64,000 nt of DNA, taken from the NCBI GenBank assembly GCA_963853835.1, contig OY970824.1:75278372-75342371 (forward strand). Reading direction: 5' to 3'. Positions 21,440 through 31,585 of this stretch are shown here, piece by piece. The notes under the pieces are model-generated. The model ran no database searches, had not been told where the DNA came from, and was given only the letters and a program-made list of their open reading frames with translations. Origin of the DNA: Calendula officinalis. Lineage: Eukaryota > Streptophyta > Magnoliopsida > Asterales > Asteraceae. The position numbers and the translations under genes were made by a program. How positions within the stretch are numbered: the stretch's first letter is position 1; each line of letters opens with the position of its first letter.

Positions 21440-24400
21440 TAAAGCCACCTTCACATTTGTCATACCTGTTTTGAACCAATGAAGCTCCTGATCCATGATC
21501 GAAGTAAGCCAATTCGACCTGTAATTAATAATTATCATAATAAAAAAAGAAAGTTAATCTGATTACCAAACCTTAGTGTGCATTTGAATGATTTCCCGTT
21601 GTCTGTTTTAACTACAATATCTTGACCGGGTGTTATTTCACTGATATGATTTGGGAGGTCAAAGGTGTAGCTGGTCAACTCTAGAGTCTCTGCATCCTCC
21701 CCAGGAATGAAACACTAGATTACTGCGATGAATCCTTTCAAAGCTCTTTGCTATCACTGCTTTAACACCCTGGATGGATATGTAGTCAAGGGATTAAAAA
21801 GTCAAGGTCAAATTAATGATAATAGCAAGTTTACCAACAATTTTGCAGCCCAATCCCGGTTCCGTACTCCGACCCAGCCAAAATTATTGTATCATGTCCT
21901 CCCCTCATGTACCTCGAATTTTTTTTACGGTATTTTGAAAAATCCATAAACTTTTTTTCATTTTTAAAAATATGAATTATAACTTGAAAAAATTAATATG
22001 ACCTCAAAACTGAAAAGGATTGAGAATAATAATACACATATAACTTCTCTCCACTAGGAATATGAACAGTTTTCGGTCCAACTTCACCTTCCAATAATTT
22101 ATTCACCAACCTAATATTACCAAAAGTACCCCTAACCATAACCTCATCATTTCCTCTTCGACTACCGTACGAATTAAAACCACTCCTTTCAACCCCAAGT
22201 TCCATTAAATATTTTGCAGCAGGACTCTCTTTATGAATGTTTCCACCTGGCGAAATATGGTCGGTTGTAATGCTATCCCCTAAGTTGACCAAACAATATG
22301 CATTGTTGACCGAATATGGACCAGGAGGGAGCATGCTTATATCTTTCAAATTAGGTGGTTCGTGTATGTAAGTCGATTGTGGGTCCCATTTGTATAGGTT
22401 GCTTGAAGGTACATGTAGATTGTTCCATGTAGGGTGGCCTTCGGTTATGGTCTCGTAAACGGATTTGAACATGTCGGGTAACACGTTAGATTGCACAATC
22501 TGAACCATGGATTAAAAAACATAAGTTAAGTAATCCATGTAATATCATAATTTTTTTAATCTAATGAAATATCTGAGTAGCTACTTCTTCACTAGATGGC
22601 CAAATGTCCTTAAAAAAGATTTCCTTCCCGTTTTTACTTACTCCAATCGGTTCTGTCTCAAAGTTGATATTGACCTATATATGATAAAAAAAATATACTG
22701 TTACAATAATAATCAACTGCTTAGTATATTGTAGGCAATAAAAATACAATTTGGGCGACTTGCAATTTGTTTGGTCCATTTGAGCTTTTCTGTTTAGTTA
22801 TTTTTTAAATTTATTTGTACCCTTTTGACCCGTTAGAAATGATACATGACCCGACCCGTTACTAAGTAAATAAATGAGTATGAAGAAGGTAAAGGAATTA
22901 TTTACTGTGCCAGCAAGAGCATATGCAACCACAAGGGGAGGAGAAGCAAGATAATTTGCTCTTGTTAGTGGATGTATACGCCCTTCAAAATTGCGGTTTC
23001 CAGACAACACAGCTGCAGCCACAATATCTGAAGATATATTTGATAAATACAAAATTGTTAAAAGAGAGAAAAAAAAAAGAAAAAAAGTAATATATAGACA
23101 AACCATTATCAGTAATAGCAGATGCTACTGATTCATCAAGATCACCGGAATTCCCAATGCACGTTGTGCATCCATAACCGACTATATGAAAGCCTAATTG
23201 CTTCAAATATTTCAATAATCCGCTGCAATTGTTATAGGCAGCTTAGTATACTAAAAACTAAACAAGTTGTACCTCGTGCATTGTCTTACCTTTTCTCTAG
23301 GTCACGACTCTCGAACCTGGGCCTAGGCTTGTCTTAATCCATGGTTTCACCTAATCATAAAGCAAAGTTACAAAAATTCAACTAATTATATATCTATCTT
23401 CATATTTAACCTTATTAAGCTAAAAACCCTTAAAAGTCTAACCTGGAGGCCTAGATCACAAGCTTTCTTTGCTACCAAACCAGAGTGAATCATGACACTA
23501 GGATTAGATGTATTTGTGCAACTTGTAATAGCTGCTATTACTATATCTCCATGTTTAAGTTGTGCCGGGATTCCCGCAAACCGAAACTTCACCATCTTGC
23601 TTTGATCCTCTTTCGGTATACAATATCCCTACAATTAAATCAAATATTAAAAAAAAAAATCAAATTAAGCAAGTTTTCAATCCCACCTTTTGTTGTCCAA
23701 ACACGCATGCCAATCGGCTTTCAAAAGAACCTGATCATGCGGCCTACAAACCACAAAAACAAAAGTATAGCAGTCTCAATAAGTTCTGTTATAAAGATTG
23801 TACCGTTTTGGTCCGGATACGACATCTTGAAGATCCAACTTTAAGTGTGAACTAAAGACCATTTTGCCCTCAGGCTGATTGTAATCCATGAACACCGCAA
23901 ATACGACTCGATCATAGATATCTACACATATGTATATCTCGGTGTTAGTATACCGAAATGCATGATAAATAGTGGAACTAAATATTTACTGTATCATCGG
24001 TCAGCTTTAAATATTGAAGAGTGATGTGATCAACAGGAAAGAAGCCCATATTCAGGAGACATGTTTGCAATCGTTGCACGATCTGGCAAGGCTGCTATTT
24101 CACTACTGCAAGATTATGTTACTCAAATCTTCATTAAAAGAACCAAATTAACAATGTTCACAAGGGGTTACTAACCGTAAAACTCAACAAAATTACCCCC
24201 ATGTTGTCTAAGCATTTTAGCTACAGTTATCTGTAGCTGTAACTCCATCTTTCAAGCTTCCAGATAGCTCAAACCCAAAAGAACCATGCTCATAGCCTAT
24301 ATATATATATAATCTTATTAAGAATTGGAAAGTGTGTATGTAGTTAATTAACTAGATGTGGGTTAACCATAGTTGCTTAATTCTTACCTGACCAAGCATT

Positions 24401-25010
24401 TTCTATCCCACCCGGGCGTTTATCATGAGAATCCGTCCCGAAAACGGTATCGGGGTAAAGAATCCCGTTTGTGTTAAAAACCAGTCTCGCAAGGTTAACC
24501 TGAAAGCAGTACAAAGTGTTTCAGGAATCGACAAGAGAATTCTACTAATTGTGATCATAAGAGATAAAAGAATCAACTTGTTATGTGTTTTAAAAATAAT
24601 ATGATACCTGGTCCCAGCTCCAGGAGGAACGACAAGTATGTTGTCAAAAGCATTTGCTCCCCATTTCAAGAAAGCTCTTTATTCCGTTCTAACTCATATT
24701 AGTCTGTATCTGATCTCCATACATCAACTTGGACCAATTACAAGGTCTACTGGAACCTGGTAACATTTTGTCAAGAACATAAACAATACTCATTTGATCC
24801 TAAAATACGTGTTAAATAATCAACATTTGTACATATCCAAACATGATTAACAACAACAATATTTGTTTACATTCTTTTTCATAATAAGTCATTATTTGTA
24901 GAAGAATTAAATTAATTAAATGAGTACCGATTCTGGAATCATTGAGGGCTGTAGTATTTTCCCCACCGCCGGGCTTCTCTAGCGTCTTCAGTATTCTGGT
25001 AAATGAATTC
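21440..25010 (-). pseudogene. Decayed aconitate hydratase gene
   Basis: Aconitase homology runs in order along the minus strand. N-terminal ILKTLEKPGGG is near 24970, LKWGANAFDN near 24650 and VFNTNGILYPD near 24460. TSCTNTSNPSVM (an iron-sulfur cysteine) is near 23510 and GYGCTTCIGNSGDL near 23160. GNRNFEGRIHPLTRANYLAS is near 22960, LGDSITTDHISPGG near 22270 and SFERIHRSNL near 21740. PGEDAETLELTSY is near 21690 and the tail VELAYFDHG near 21510. Lesions include the stop in VVT*RK near 23305 (several bases lost), a shortened TDSH region near 24430, and frame jumps at 24940, 21860 and 21720. All cluster ligands occur, yet no continuous frame can be built. Aconitase interconverts citrate and isocitrate. 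The locus fits At4g35830 by position. Confidence 0.88.
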
Positions 25011-25142
25011 CGACCCGCTACCGTTTAATCAAACACACAACAAAATTCAAATTCAAATCCAATTCGAATGAAACAATCACGATATTCATACATACCCATC
25101 ATTTACCAATTCAAGTTCTGCTACAAGGGATTCAAATCACGA

Positions 25143-25172
25143 CTGTGTGTGTGTGTGTTTCAGTGTGTGTAT
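25143..25172. repeat. GT microsatellite
   Basis: Imperfect GT repeats just upstream of the decayed aconitase gene, in what would have been its 5' region. Confidence 0.7.
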
Positions 25173-25367
25173 GTGTTTAATACTAGGCGCACGAGTATGG
25201 CGCCACTTCATTACTTCTATTAAAATATTCTTTCTTCTCCATTCATTTCTTCTGTGTTGAGATGAAAATAACGGTGCCGACTATTTGTAAACTCATTTTA
25301 CTTTCTTTTTTTTTCAACAAAAAAGAAAAAAAAAAACTTTCTAATTCTGTGTTTACATTTTCGAAAT

Positions 25368-25534
25368 GAGAAATGATATTTAGTCCTACCATTTAGACCT
25401 ACTCATAGGTCTATCCACTTGATAGGATGACATGTGTATTCCACTAATTCTCTCTCCTAATATTATCCATTGATTTTGACACGTGTCTTCATCTAATGAG
25501 TAGGTCTAAATGGTAGGCCTAAATACCATTACTC
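25368..25534. mobile_element. 167-bp Mutator-type MITE, copy 1
   Basis: Inverted ends of about 36 bases start GAGAAATGATATTTAG on the left; the right end reversed gives GAGTAATGGTATTTAG. A perfect 9-bp target duplication TTTCGAAAT lies at 25359-25367 and 25535-25543. A second element of exactly the same length lies at 29385-29551. Non-coding. Confidence 0.88.
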
Positions 25535-25867
25535 TTTCGAAATTAACTATGCTTACGAAGAAGGAATATTTTGCCTAATTGCATTGAATTAAATTCTATG
25601 GAATTGGTTAGACCTTTGCTTTAACAGGATATCTAATGAGGCTGTCCATGTTTGGGCCCAAATATCATGATACACCATCGGTGGATCATCGGCCCATCAA
25701 GTTTTCGTTTTTTCAGCGACTCATGATCATGATTCATGCATCATAAATTACGTAAACATCAAATATAATATTTTTGATTTAATTATAATTAGTACTATCG
25801 TATTTGGATTTGATTATAAAGATATTTGTAGACAAGTTTAATTATAATGTTCAATGTAGTCCAAGAA

Positions 25868-26829
25868 TTTTAGCTAGTCTCAAGGGACAATTAATAACCA
25901 TCGGGAGCCTAAAAGCGCTCAATTTATCCCTGCTCGCGAGATGGTGGTGGCGTTTTCACTCTGAAAGTGATTCTCTTTGGAAGAGGGTTGTTATCTCTTT
26001 TCATGGTACTGATGGTGGCTTGTCAAATCATAACAAAGGCGGCAACTTTGCAGGTAGTTGGCGGAATATTATCAAGATTCAACGGAAATTTGATAAATTT
26101 AATCTGCCCGTCAACAACTGGTTTATTATTAATGGGGATTCAAGTATTTCTTGGCCCTTAGACAACAATGGCTTCACTGTTTCGTCCCTTAGAGGGGCTT
26201 ACGACGACCTCCATCTTGATGCTAACCCTAGCAGCCTGACGCGCTGGGTTAACTGGGTCCCCGGGAAAATTAATCTGTTGGCGTGGCGCATTGCTCACAA
26301 TCGATTGCCCACTAAACCGAACCTTCTCAAGAGAAATATTACGTGCTTATCGCAGCTTTGCCCTCTTTGCGATGGTGTTGATGAAGATCAGGATCACTTG
26401 TTCCTTACTTGTTCGGTTTCGAAACCGCTGTTTTCTGATCTCTGTTCTTGGTGGGGAATTGATCACTCGGGTTTCAATCATATCCATGACATTTTTGTTT
26501 GGGTGGATGTCGCTAACTTAAAGGAGACTGTGAAGAAAGGGTTGCTAAGTGTCATCTACATTTACTTCTGGATTACTTGGAGGCATAGAAATGGCAAGGT
26601 TTTTAATTCTCACGAGGCTTATTTTAATTCCTCCAAAGCCGGATATCTGCAGGCGTTATCGTACTTTTGGATCAAGCATAGAGCTCCCTCTTGTAACTTA
26701 ATTAATAGGTGGGCCGATTGGTGCTCAAACCCCATGTCGTGTTTTTAATTTATGTTTCGTTGTAGCCTTTGTCTAGCTCCTTGCTAGTTTGTTTTGTTCT
26801 AATATAAGTTGCTGTTCAAAAAAAAAAAA
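25868..26829 (+). mobile_element. 5'-truncated LINE (L1-type) with poly(A)
   Basis: Only the 3' end of an L1-type element remains. The coding part runs to the stop codon at 26746-26748, followed by a short 3' UTR and an A-run at 26818-26829, as expected after target-primed reverse transcription. The tail reads GTTGCTGTTCAAAA, a tail shared with short retroposons at 41399 and 62641. No clear target duplication was found. Confidence 0.8.
25870..26748 (+). pseudogene. LINE ORF2 C-terminal fragment with reverse-transcriptase zinc-binding domain
   Basis: The frame opens with the end of the polymerase region (GSLKALNLSLLARWWWRF) and continues into a zf-RVT domain: WVNWVPGKINLLAWRIAHNR, then CPLCDGVDEDQDHLFLTC. 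The endonuclease and catalytic polymerase parts are missing. It is a transposon relic, though the remaining frame is open for about 290 codons. Confidence 0.85.
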
Positions 26830-26841
26830 TACATCAATACC

Positions 26842-27840
26842 CCACCCACCTCCGGCGGCGGCGGACGGCGGCGGCCGGCGGCGGTCGGTGGCGGCCGGCG
26901 GACGGCGGCCGGAGGTGGCCGCAGGCGGTGGTGACCGGTGGTGGTGGTCGTGACTGGAAGCACATGTGTTTGAGACACATGTGTTTTGAAAATAAAGGAG
27001 TGTATATGTACAGCCAAGCACATGTGTTTCAAGTAATGAAGCACATGTGCTTCATAACGTCAAGCGCATGTGCTTCATGATCAAAAGACAAATGACTTGC
27101 TTGTAAGTTACATGTGTTCAGGAACAAAAACACATGTGCTTGGCTTTATGAAGCACATGTGCTTCATAATGATATGTTCGTCACTTGTTTTGATTTTTTT
27201 TCTTGTTAGTGAAGCACATGTGTTTCATAACGTCAAGCACATGTGCTTCGTGATTCAAACACAAATGACTTGCTTGTAAGTTACATGTGTTCAGGAACAA
27301 AAACACATATGCTTGGCTTTATGAAGCACATGTGCTTCATAATGATATGTTCGTCACTTGTTTTGATTTTTTTTCTTGTTAGTGAAGCACATGTGTTTCA
27401 TAACGTCAAATACATGTGCTTCGTGATTCAAACACAAATGACTTGCTTGTAAGTTACATGTGTTCAGGAATAAAAACACATGTGCTTGGCATGTGCTTCA
27501 TAATGATATGTTCGTCACTTGTTTTGATTTTTTTTCTTGTTACTGAAGCACATGTGTTTCGTTACATCAAGCACATGTGCTTCATATGCTTTCGTGACTT
27601 GAAACACATGTGTTTCGTGACCTGAAGCACATGTGCTTCGAAGTAATATGCTGTGTTTTAGTGAAAGCACATGTGTTTCAATACATCAATACCACCACCA
27701 CCCCCATTACCACCAGCACCTTCACTGTCAGCCACCACCACCGCCACCGGCCGCCGCGGCCGGCCACCGGCGGCGATGGGCGGCGACCGGAGGTGGCCGG
27801 AGGCGGCGGCCGGCGGGTGGCTGTAGGTGGGGGATTTGAT
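26842..27840. repeat. Tandem array of CACATGTG palindromes between GC-rich flanks
   Basis: The core, about 27060-27600, is a tandem repeat with a 173-base unit: two near-complete copies from 27070 and 27243, then a shortened one from 27416. Around 16 exact CACATGTG palindromes occur between 26960 and 27680, most inside GAAGCACATGTGCTTC-like contexts. Both sides are GC-rich blocks of GGCGGC/CCGGCG words (26850-26940 and 27720-27830). The 13-mer ATACATCAATACC occurs at the left limit (near 26829) and again near 27683. Apparent frames of about 69 codons reflect the repeat. Origin unknown. Confidence 0.8.
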
Positions 27841-28304
27841 CTTAACCATCTTGATCCAATGGCTAGATTTGTCATTTGAGACTATGCAAATCCCTTACAC
27901 TTCCTAGAATACAACTCTTTATATTATTACTAAGAAAACATCAATACAATATTTTGAAATATGTTTCAGTTTTAGAGCACCAATAGGTCATGTTATATTA
28001 ATATACTAGTTTAAATATAGTGATGTGTATTACACAGGCAACCATAGGACAAATCTTCCTTAAATAGTCTTTTAGTAAATGATAAGATAAGATGTACATA
28101 TGTAAGAAAAGAATTTGGACCCTGTAAATTGAGTTGGTCGAAAGCTGAACACTCTGATTATGAATTTAGGAAGGGTGATTTCTAAAGTTGGATCAAATGA
28201 AATAAAATTTCCTCAAGTATAGAATTGTATTTCAATTTATCTCAAAATAGACCGTGCGTGCGACCGTGCTACTCCACTAGAACGCCGCCACGTGTCCGAG
28301 ATAA

Positions 28305-28470
28305 TACTGCTCAACCTTGTTACTACTACTCGTTAGTACTGCTCAACCTTGTTACTACTGCTCTAAACTTTGTTACTGCTGCTCGTTAATACTGTTCAAC
28401 TTTGTTACTACTGCTCGTTAGTACTGCTCAAATACTTAGTGCTGATCCGTTAGTGCTGCTCCCAGTTAAT
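28305..28470. repeat. Minisatellite of CTGCTC units
   Basis: Degenerate tandem copies of GTTACTACTGCTCGTTAGTA and CTGCTCAACCTT with a unit of about 20-35 bases. Non-coding. Confidence 0.7.
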
Positions 28471-29384
28471 GCTGCTCAAGTCTCCCAGTCACAGGGGGTA
28501 TTTTGGGAAGATTGAAGTCTATCAGTCTTAAATGGAAGTCTCCTACTTTTTTTGGTCTATTTTGGTAATTAATTCATTTAGGAATTATTGACATTGTAAT
28601 TATATCGTCCTCGTGTCAAATTCTTGAAGCAACATCCGTTAGGTATAACGACTTTAACGTCTAACTTGGGTAAAAGATGCATGACAATTTTGATAGTTGG
28701 AATCTTTCTTATTAAAGCTACACGTTTTGTGGGAAACACAAAAATTCCAACTATAATTACCACAATTATATCAATATTCCAAAAAGTAATTAAATTAAAA
28801 TGTATTATAAAATAACTATGTTATTGGTGGAGTTGTATTTTGGTTACAAATGACAAGATTTAACAGAGATATTTCACGTGATTTTAGAGACGATAAACAT
28901 TAATAGTTTCATAATTATGGTTTTTTAGTCTAAAAGTAATAAGATAGCTTAGTTATATAGTCTATGTGATTTTCATTATAAATCAAGGGAAGTTGGACAA
29001 AAAAGTTTAGCTAATACAAAGTAGCAACTACAATCTTTTTGTGTGCGTATAATATCGTCATATCGTAATATCACCATCACGATATAAGAAAGTGTATCAC
29101 GTCAATGTAACAAAAAAAAATAAATAAATAAAAAAAAAATCAACGACATAACAAGAGTTATAAAGTTGAACATATGGTAGCTACCGAAAGGTGCTACTAC
29201 CTAAATCATCATCATCATCATCTATACACTAATCAAAGTGGAGCAATTATCAGTTGCTAATTGCTATCTTCACGCGTCAAATACGCGTATTTTTTAAGAA
29301 GTGCTCATCCACCCTTGCGACTTGCCGTCTACCAAACACCTACGGCGTACCCTTGCATTTTCTTTTATAGTGGTTTGTGTAAAA
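28471..29384. other. AT-rich spacer, no gene seen
   Basis: No supported coding sequence, RNA gene or clean transposon end. A short stretch at 28590-28790 has open frames on both strands that mirror each other because of an imperfect inverted repeat (ATAGTTGGAAT near 28695, ATTCCAACTAT near 28743). Confidence 0.45.
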
Positions 29385-29551
29385 GATAAATGATATTTGT
29401 GCCTATCATTTGTGTCTACCTATGTGTCTACTCATCTTTAAATTTGACATGTGTAATCTAATAACTCTCTTTCCTCATATCATCAATTGATTTTGATACT
29501 TGTCATCATCAAATGACTAGACATAAATGGTAGGCACCAATACTATTTCAC
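29385..29551. mobile_element. 167-bp Mutator-type MITE, copy 2
   Basis: Same length and design as the element at 25368. The inverted ends contain AATGATATTTGTGCCTATCA on the left and TGGTAGGCACCAATACTATT on the right. Flanking nonamers TGTGTAAAA (29376-29384) and TGTATAAAA (29552-29560) differ at one base. More diverged relatives seem to lie at about 40405-40540 and 40595-40700. Confidence 0.8.
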
Positions 29552-30958
29552 TGTATAAAATAGACGTATTTTGTCTTGAATAATCATATAATATATCGTG
29601 TAAACCTTACAATTGCATGATCGAAACTCTATGTTCGAAAAGTTACTCAAACACGATTAAAAAAAAGTAATACTAAACTAATTTATTAACCTAAAAATCA
29701 ACTAAAAAAGAAGATGAAGACAAGTAGGAAGGTTTATATTATGAGAGATAAAATGGACTAACCATGTGTTTAATTTTATAAGGATTAGATTGAGTAGTTA
29801 AGTTGTTATATCATTTTTTCCAAATATCCAAAGTGGAGTGTTAATTATAAAAGAGTTTTCTAACATGTGTCCCATAAGCACATACATGTTAGGGTGCATT
29901 AATGATCAAAAGTTTATAAAAGTATAGCAATAAACATTAATAAAGCTAAATTTTAATAGTTTTAGGTAATGTATTAAATGATTTTTGTGATGATGATAAA
30001 TTTTATGATCTTTTTCATTTAACATATGAAGCATATATGTAAGAACAAATAACAATCATTTTTTTATTATCACCAAACTATACATAATTTCTAACAACTA
30101 ATGAAACTATGATATTAAATACTAGTAATTCATAAGTTTCAGAATAGATAAAATAAATAATTACAGATTTTAAGTAAAGTTAGCTTACCCACCAAAATGC
30201 AAAAGAAATTAAATAAATCTTAAGCTGACCTTACTATCATATCCTATTTTGTTACATCGTTAATCCACAATTATTATATAGGTACAATGTATTTAGGTTG
30301 TACAATACTACAATGTATGTACCAAAATAATAACGATCTAAGAACATGTAGTGTTCAATGTTGTATCATCGTTATCAACAAAACAAGTGAATCCTTTATT
30401 GCTTTTTCAACCACTGTACCTCTAATCTAAATCCACATTCCTTCGGGAATATCATAAGACGGGTGCCAAGGGTGGTTGCAGTTGTTCCGTCAGTTGCACG
30501 CCAGTACTGCACACCATTGGCACGCCCCCTGCAGTTTTTCCGTCGGTAGGGCACTCGCCGGTTTGGAGACAGGGGAGGAGGTAAGCGCCGGTTTGGTGCG
30601 TGGGCCCAAAGGGGTATTTTGTGTGTGTTTTTTTTGTAATGGTGGGTCCCAAAAAATTAAAGGAAAGTGGTATTGTTGGCATGAGTACGTCAGTTTAGTG
30701 TCGGTTGGAGGGTGAGCTGACATGACGCTAATTTGACAACAACTGAAGGCGTCAGTTGGGTGTATTATTGGGAGCGGTCTAATGTTACAAAGAGGACATC
30801 AGGCAACTGGCTATGTTGACGCCACAGTTAACCAAATTCGAGCAAGTGAAAAGACTTTTGACTGTTATCAAGTTATTCCAACCAATCGGGGTACCCTAAA
30901 TCCTGAGAAGATTTTTATCAATGCAATTAAAATCTAACGGATTTAACCGTATAACATC
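29552..30958. other. AT-rich spacer with one possible degenerate MITE
   Basis: No gene seen. At 30455-30780 a GC-richer block starting GACGGGTGCCAAGG and ending AGCGGTCTAA may be a diverged terminal-inverted-repeat element, loosely like the one at 766-1245. Open frames in it are unsupported. Confidence 0.4.
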
Positions 30959-31339
30959 GAATTTTTTTCAGAAATAGGCTTGATTTGCCCTCAATTTTCA
31001 CAAATAGGCTTGTTTTTTTACGGTTTTCAAAAATAGGCTTTATTGTGTCCCCGAGGCCGGCTTCCCCGTTAAAACCCGACTCCTGGAGACCGGATTTGGC
31101 CTTTACAATAAATTACAAAAAAAAAAAGAAACGGAAAATAACATATTTCTAAAGCCGGCCTCGGGGAGTACTTGCGTCAGTGGTCATGTCAGAAGAGGCC
31201 AAAGCCGGTCTCCAGGAGTCGGGTTTTAACGGGGAAGCCGGCCTCGGGGACTCAATAAAGCCTATTTTTGAAAACCGTAAAAAAACAAGCCTATTTGTGA
31301 AAATTGAGGGTAAATCAAGCCTATTTCTGAAAAAATTTC
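30959..31339. mobile_element. Foldback Mutator-type MITE with about 150-bp arms
   Basis: Left arm 30959 to about 31105 and right arm about 31190-31339 are near-perfect reverse complements. They contain repeated AAATAGGCTT words and the GC-rich CCCCGAGGCCGGCTTCCCCG. The target duplication TATAACATC is perfect at 30950-30958 and 31340-31348. The centre is a short A-rich loop. The frame on the minus strand at 31149-31373 is only the arm sequence. Confidence 0.9.
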
Positions 31340-31585
31340 TATAACATCTCATATCATCTAAAATGAAATCCATTCATCATCTTTATCCGTGAAGTGGATT
31401 TAATCGTGTTTAACGATCGACTAAAACTAACAACGATAAAAAAAAAATAAAAAAATACTTGAAGCCGACTTGTCATGCTCAACTCAAGTACAACGTCAAG
31501 TTGTCACCTTTTAAACCGGCCTTACTTTTATTACTTTTTTTATATAACATTATATGTTGAATCCGTTATTTGATTCTAACGGATA

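Noticed and set aside
25868..26748. A functional host gene of about 300 codons
   Set aside because: The content is the end of a LINE ORF2 with zf-RVT domain, followed by poly(A).
26773..27044. Minus-strand frames rich in Pro, Arg and His
   Set aside because: Composition comes from the GC-rich GGCGGC block. No domain.
27070..27625. Three stacked open frames of about 69 codons with repeated KHMCF peptides
   Set aside because: They are translations of the 173-bp tandem repeat and its CACATGTG palindromes; the periodicity is in the DNA, not a protein family.
29200..29225. Short ATC/CAT repeats and other spaced repeats as a possible CRISPR
   Set aside because: No regular repeat-spacer arrangement, and this is a plant nuclear region.
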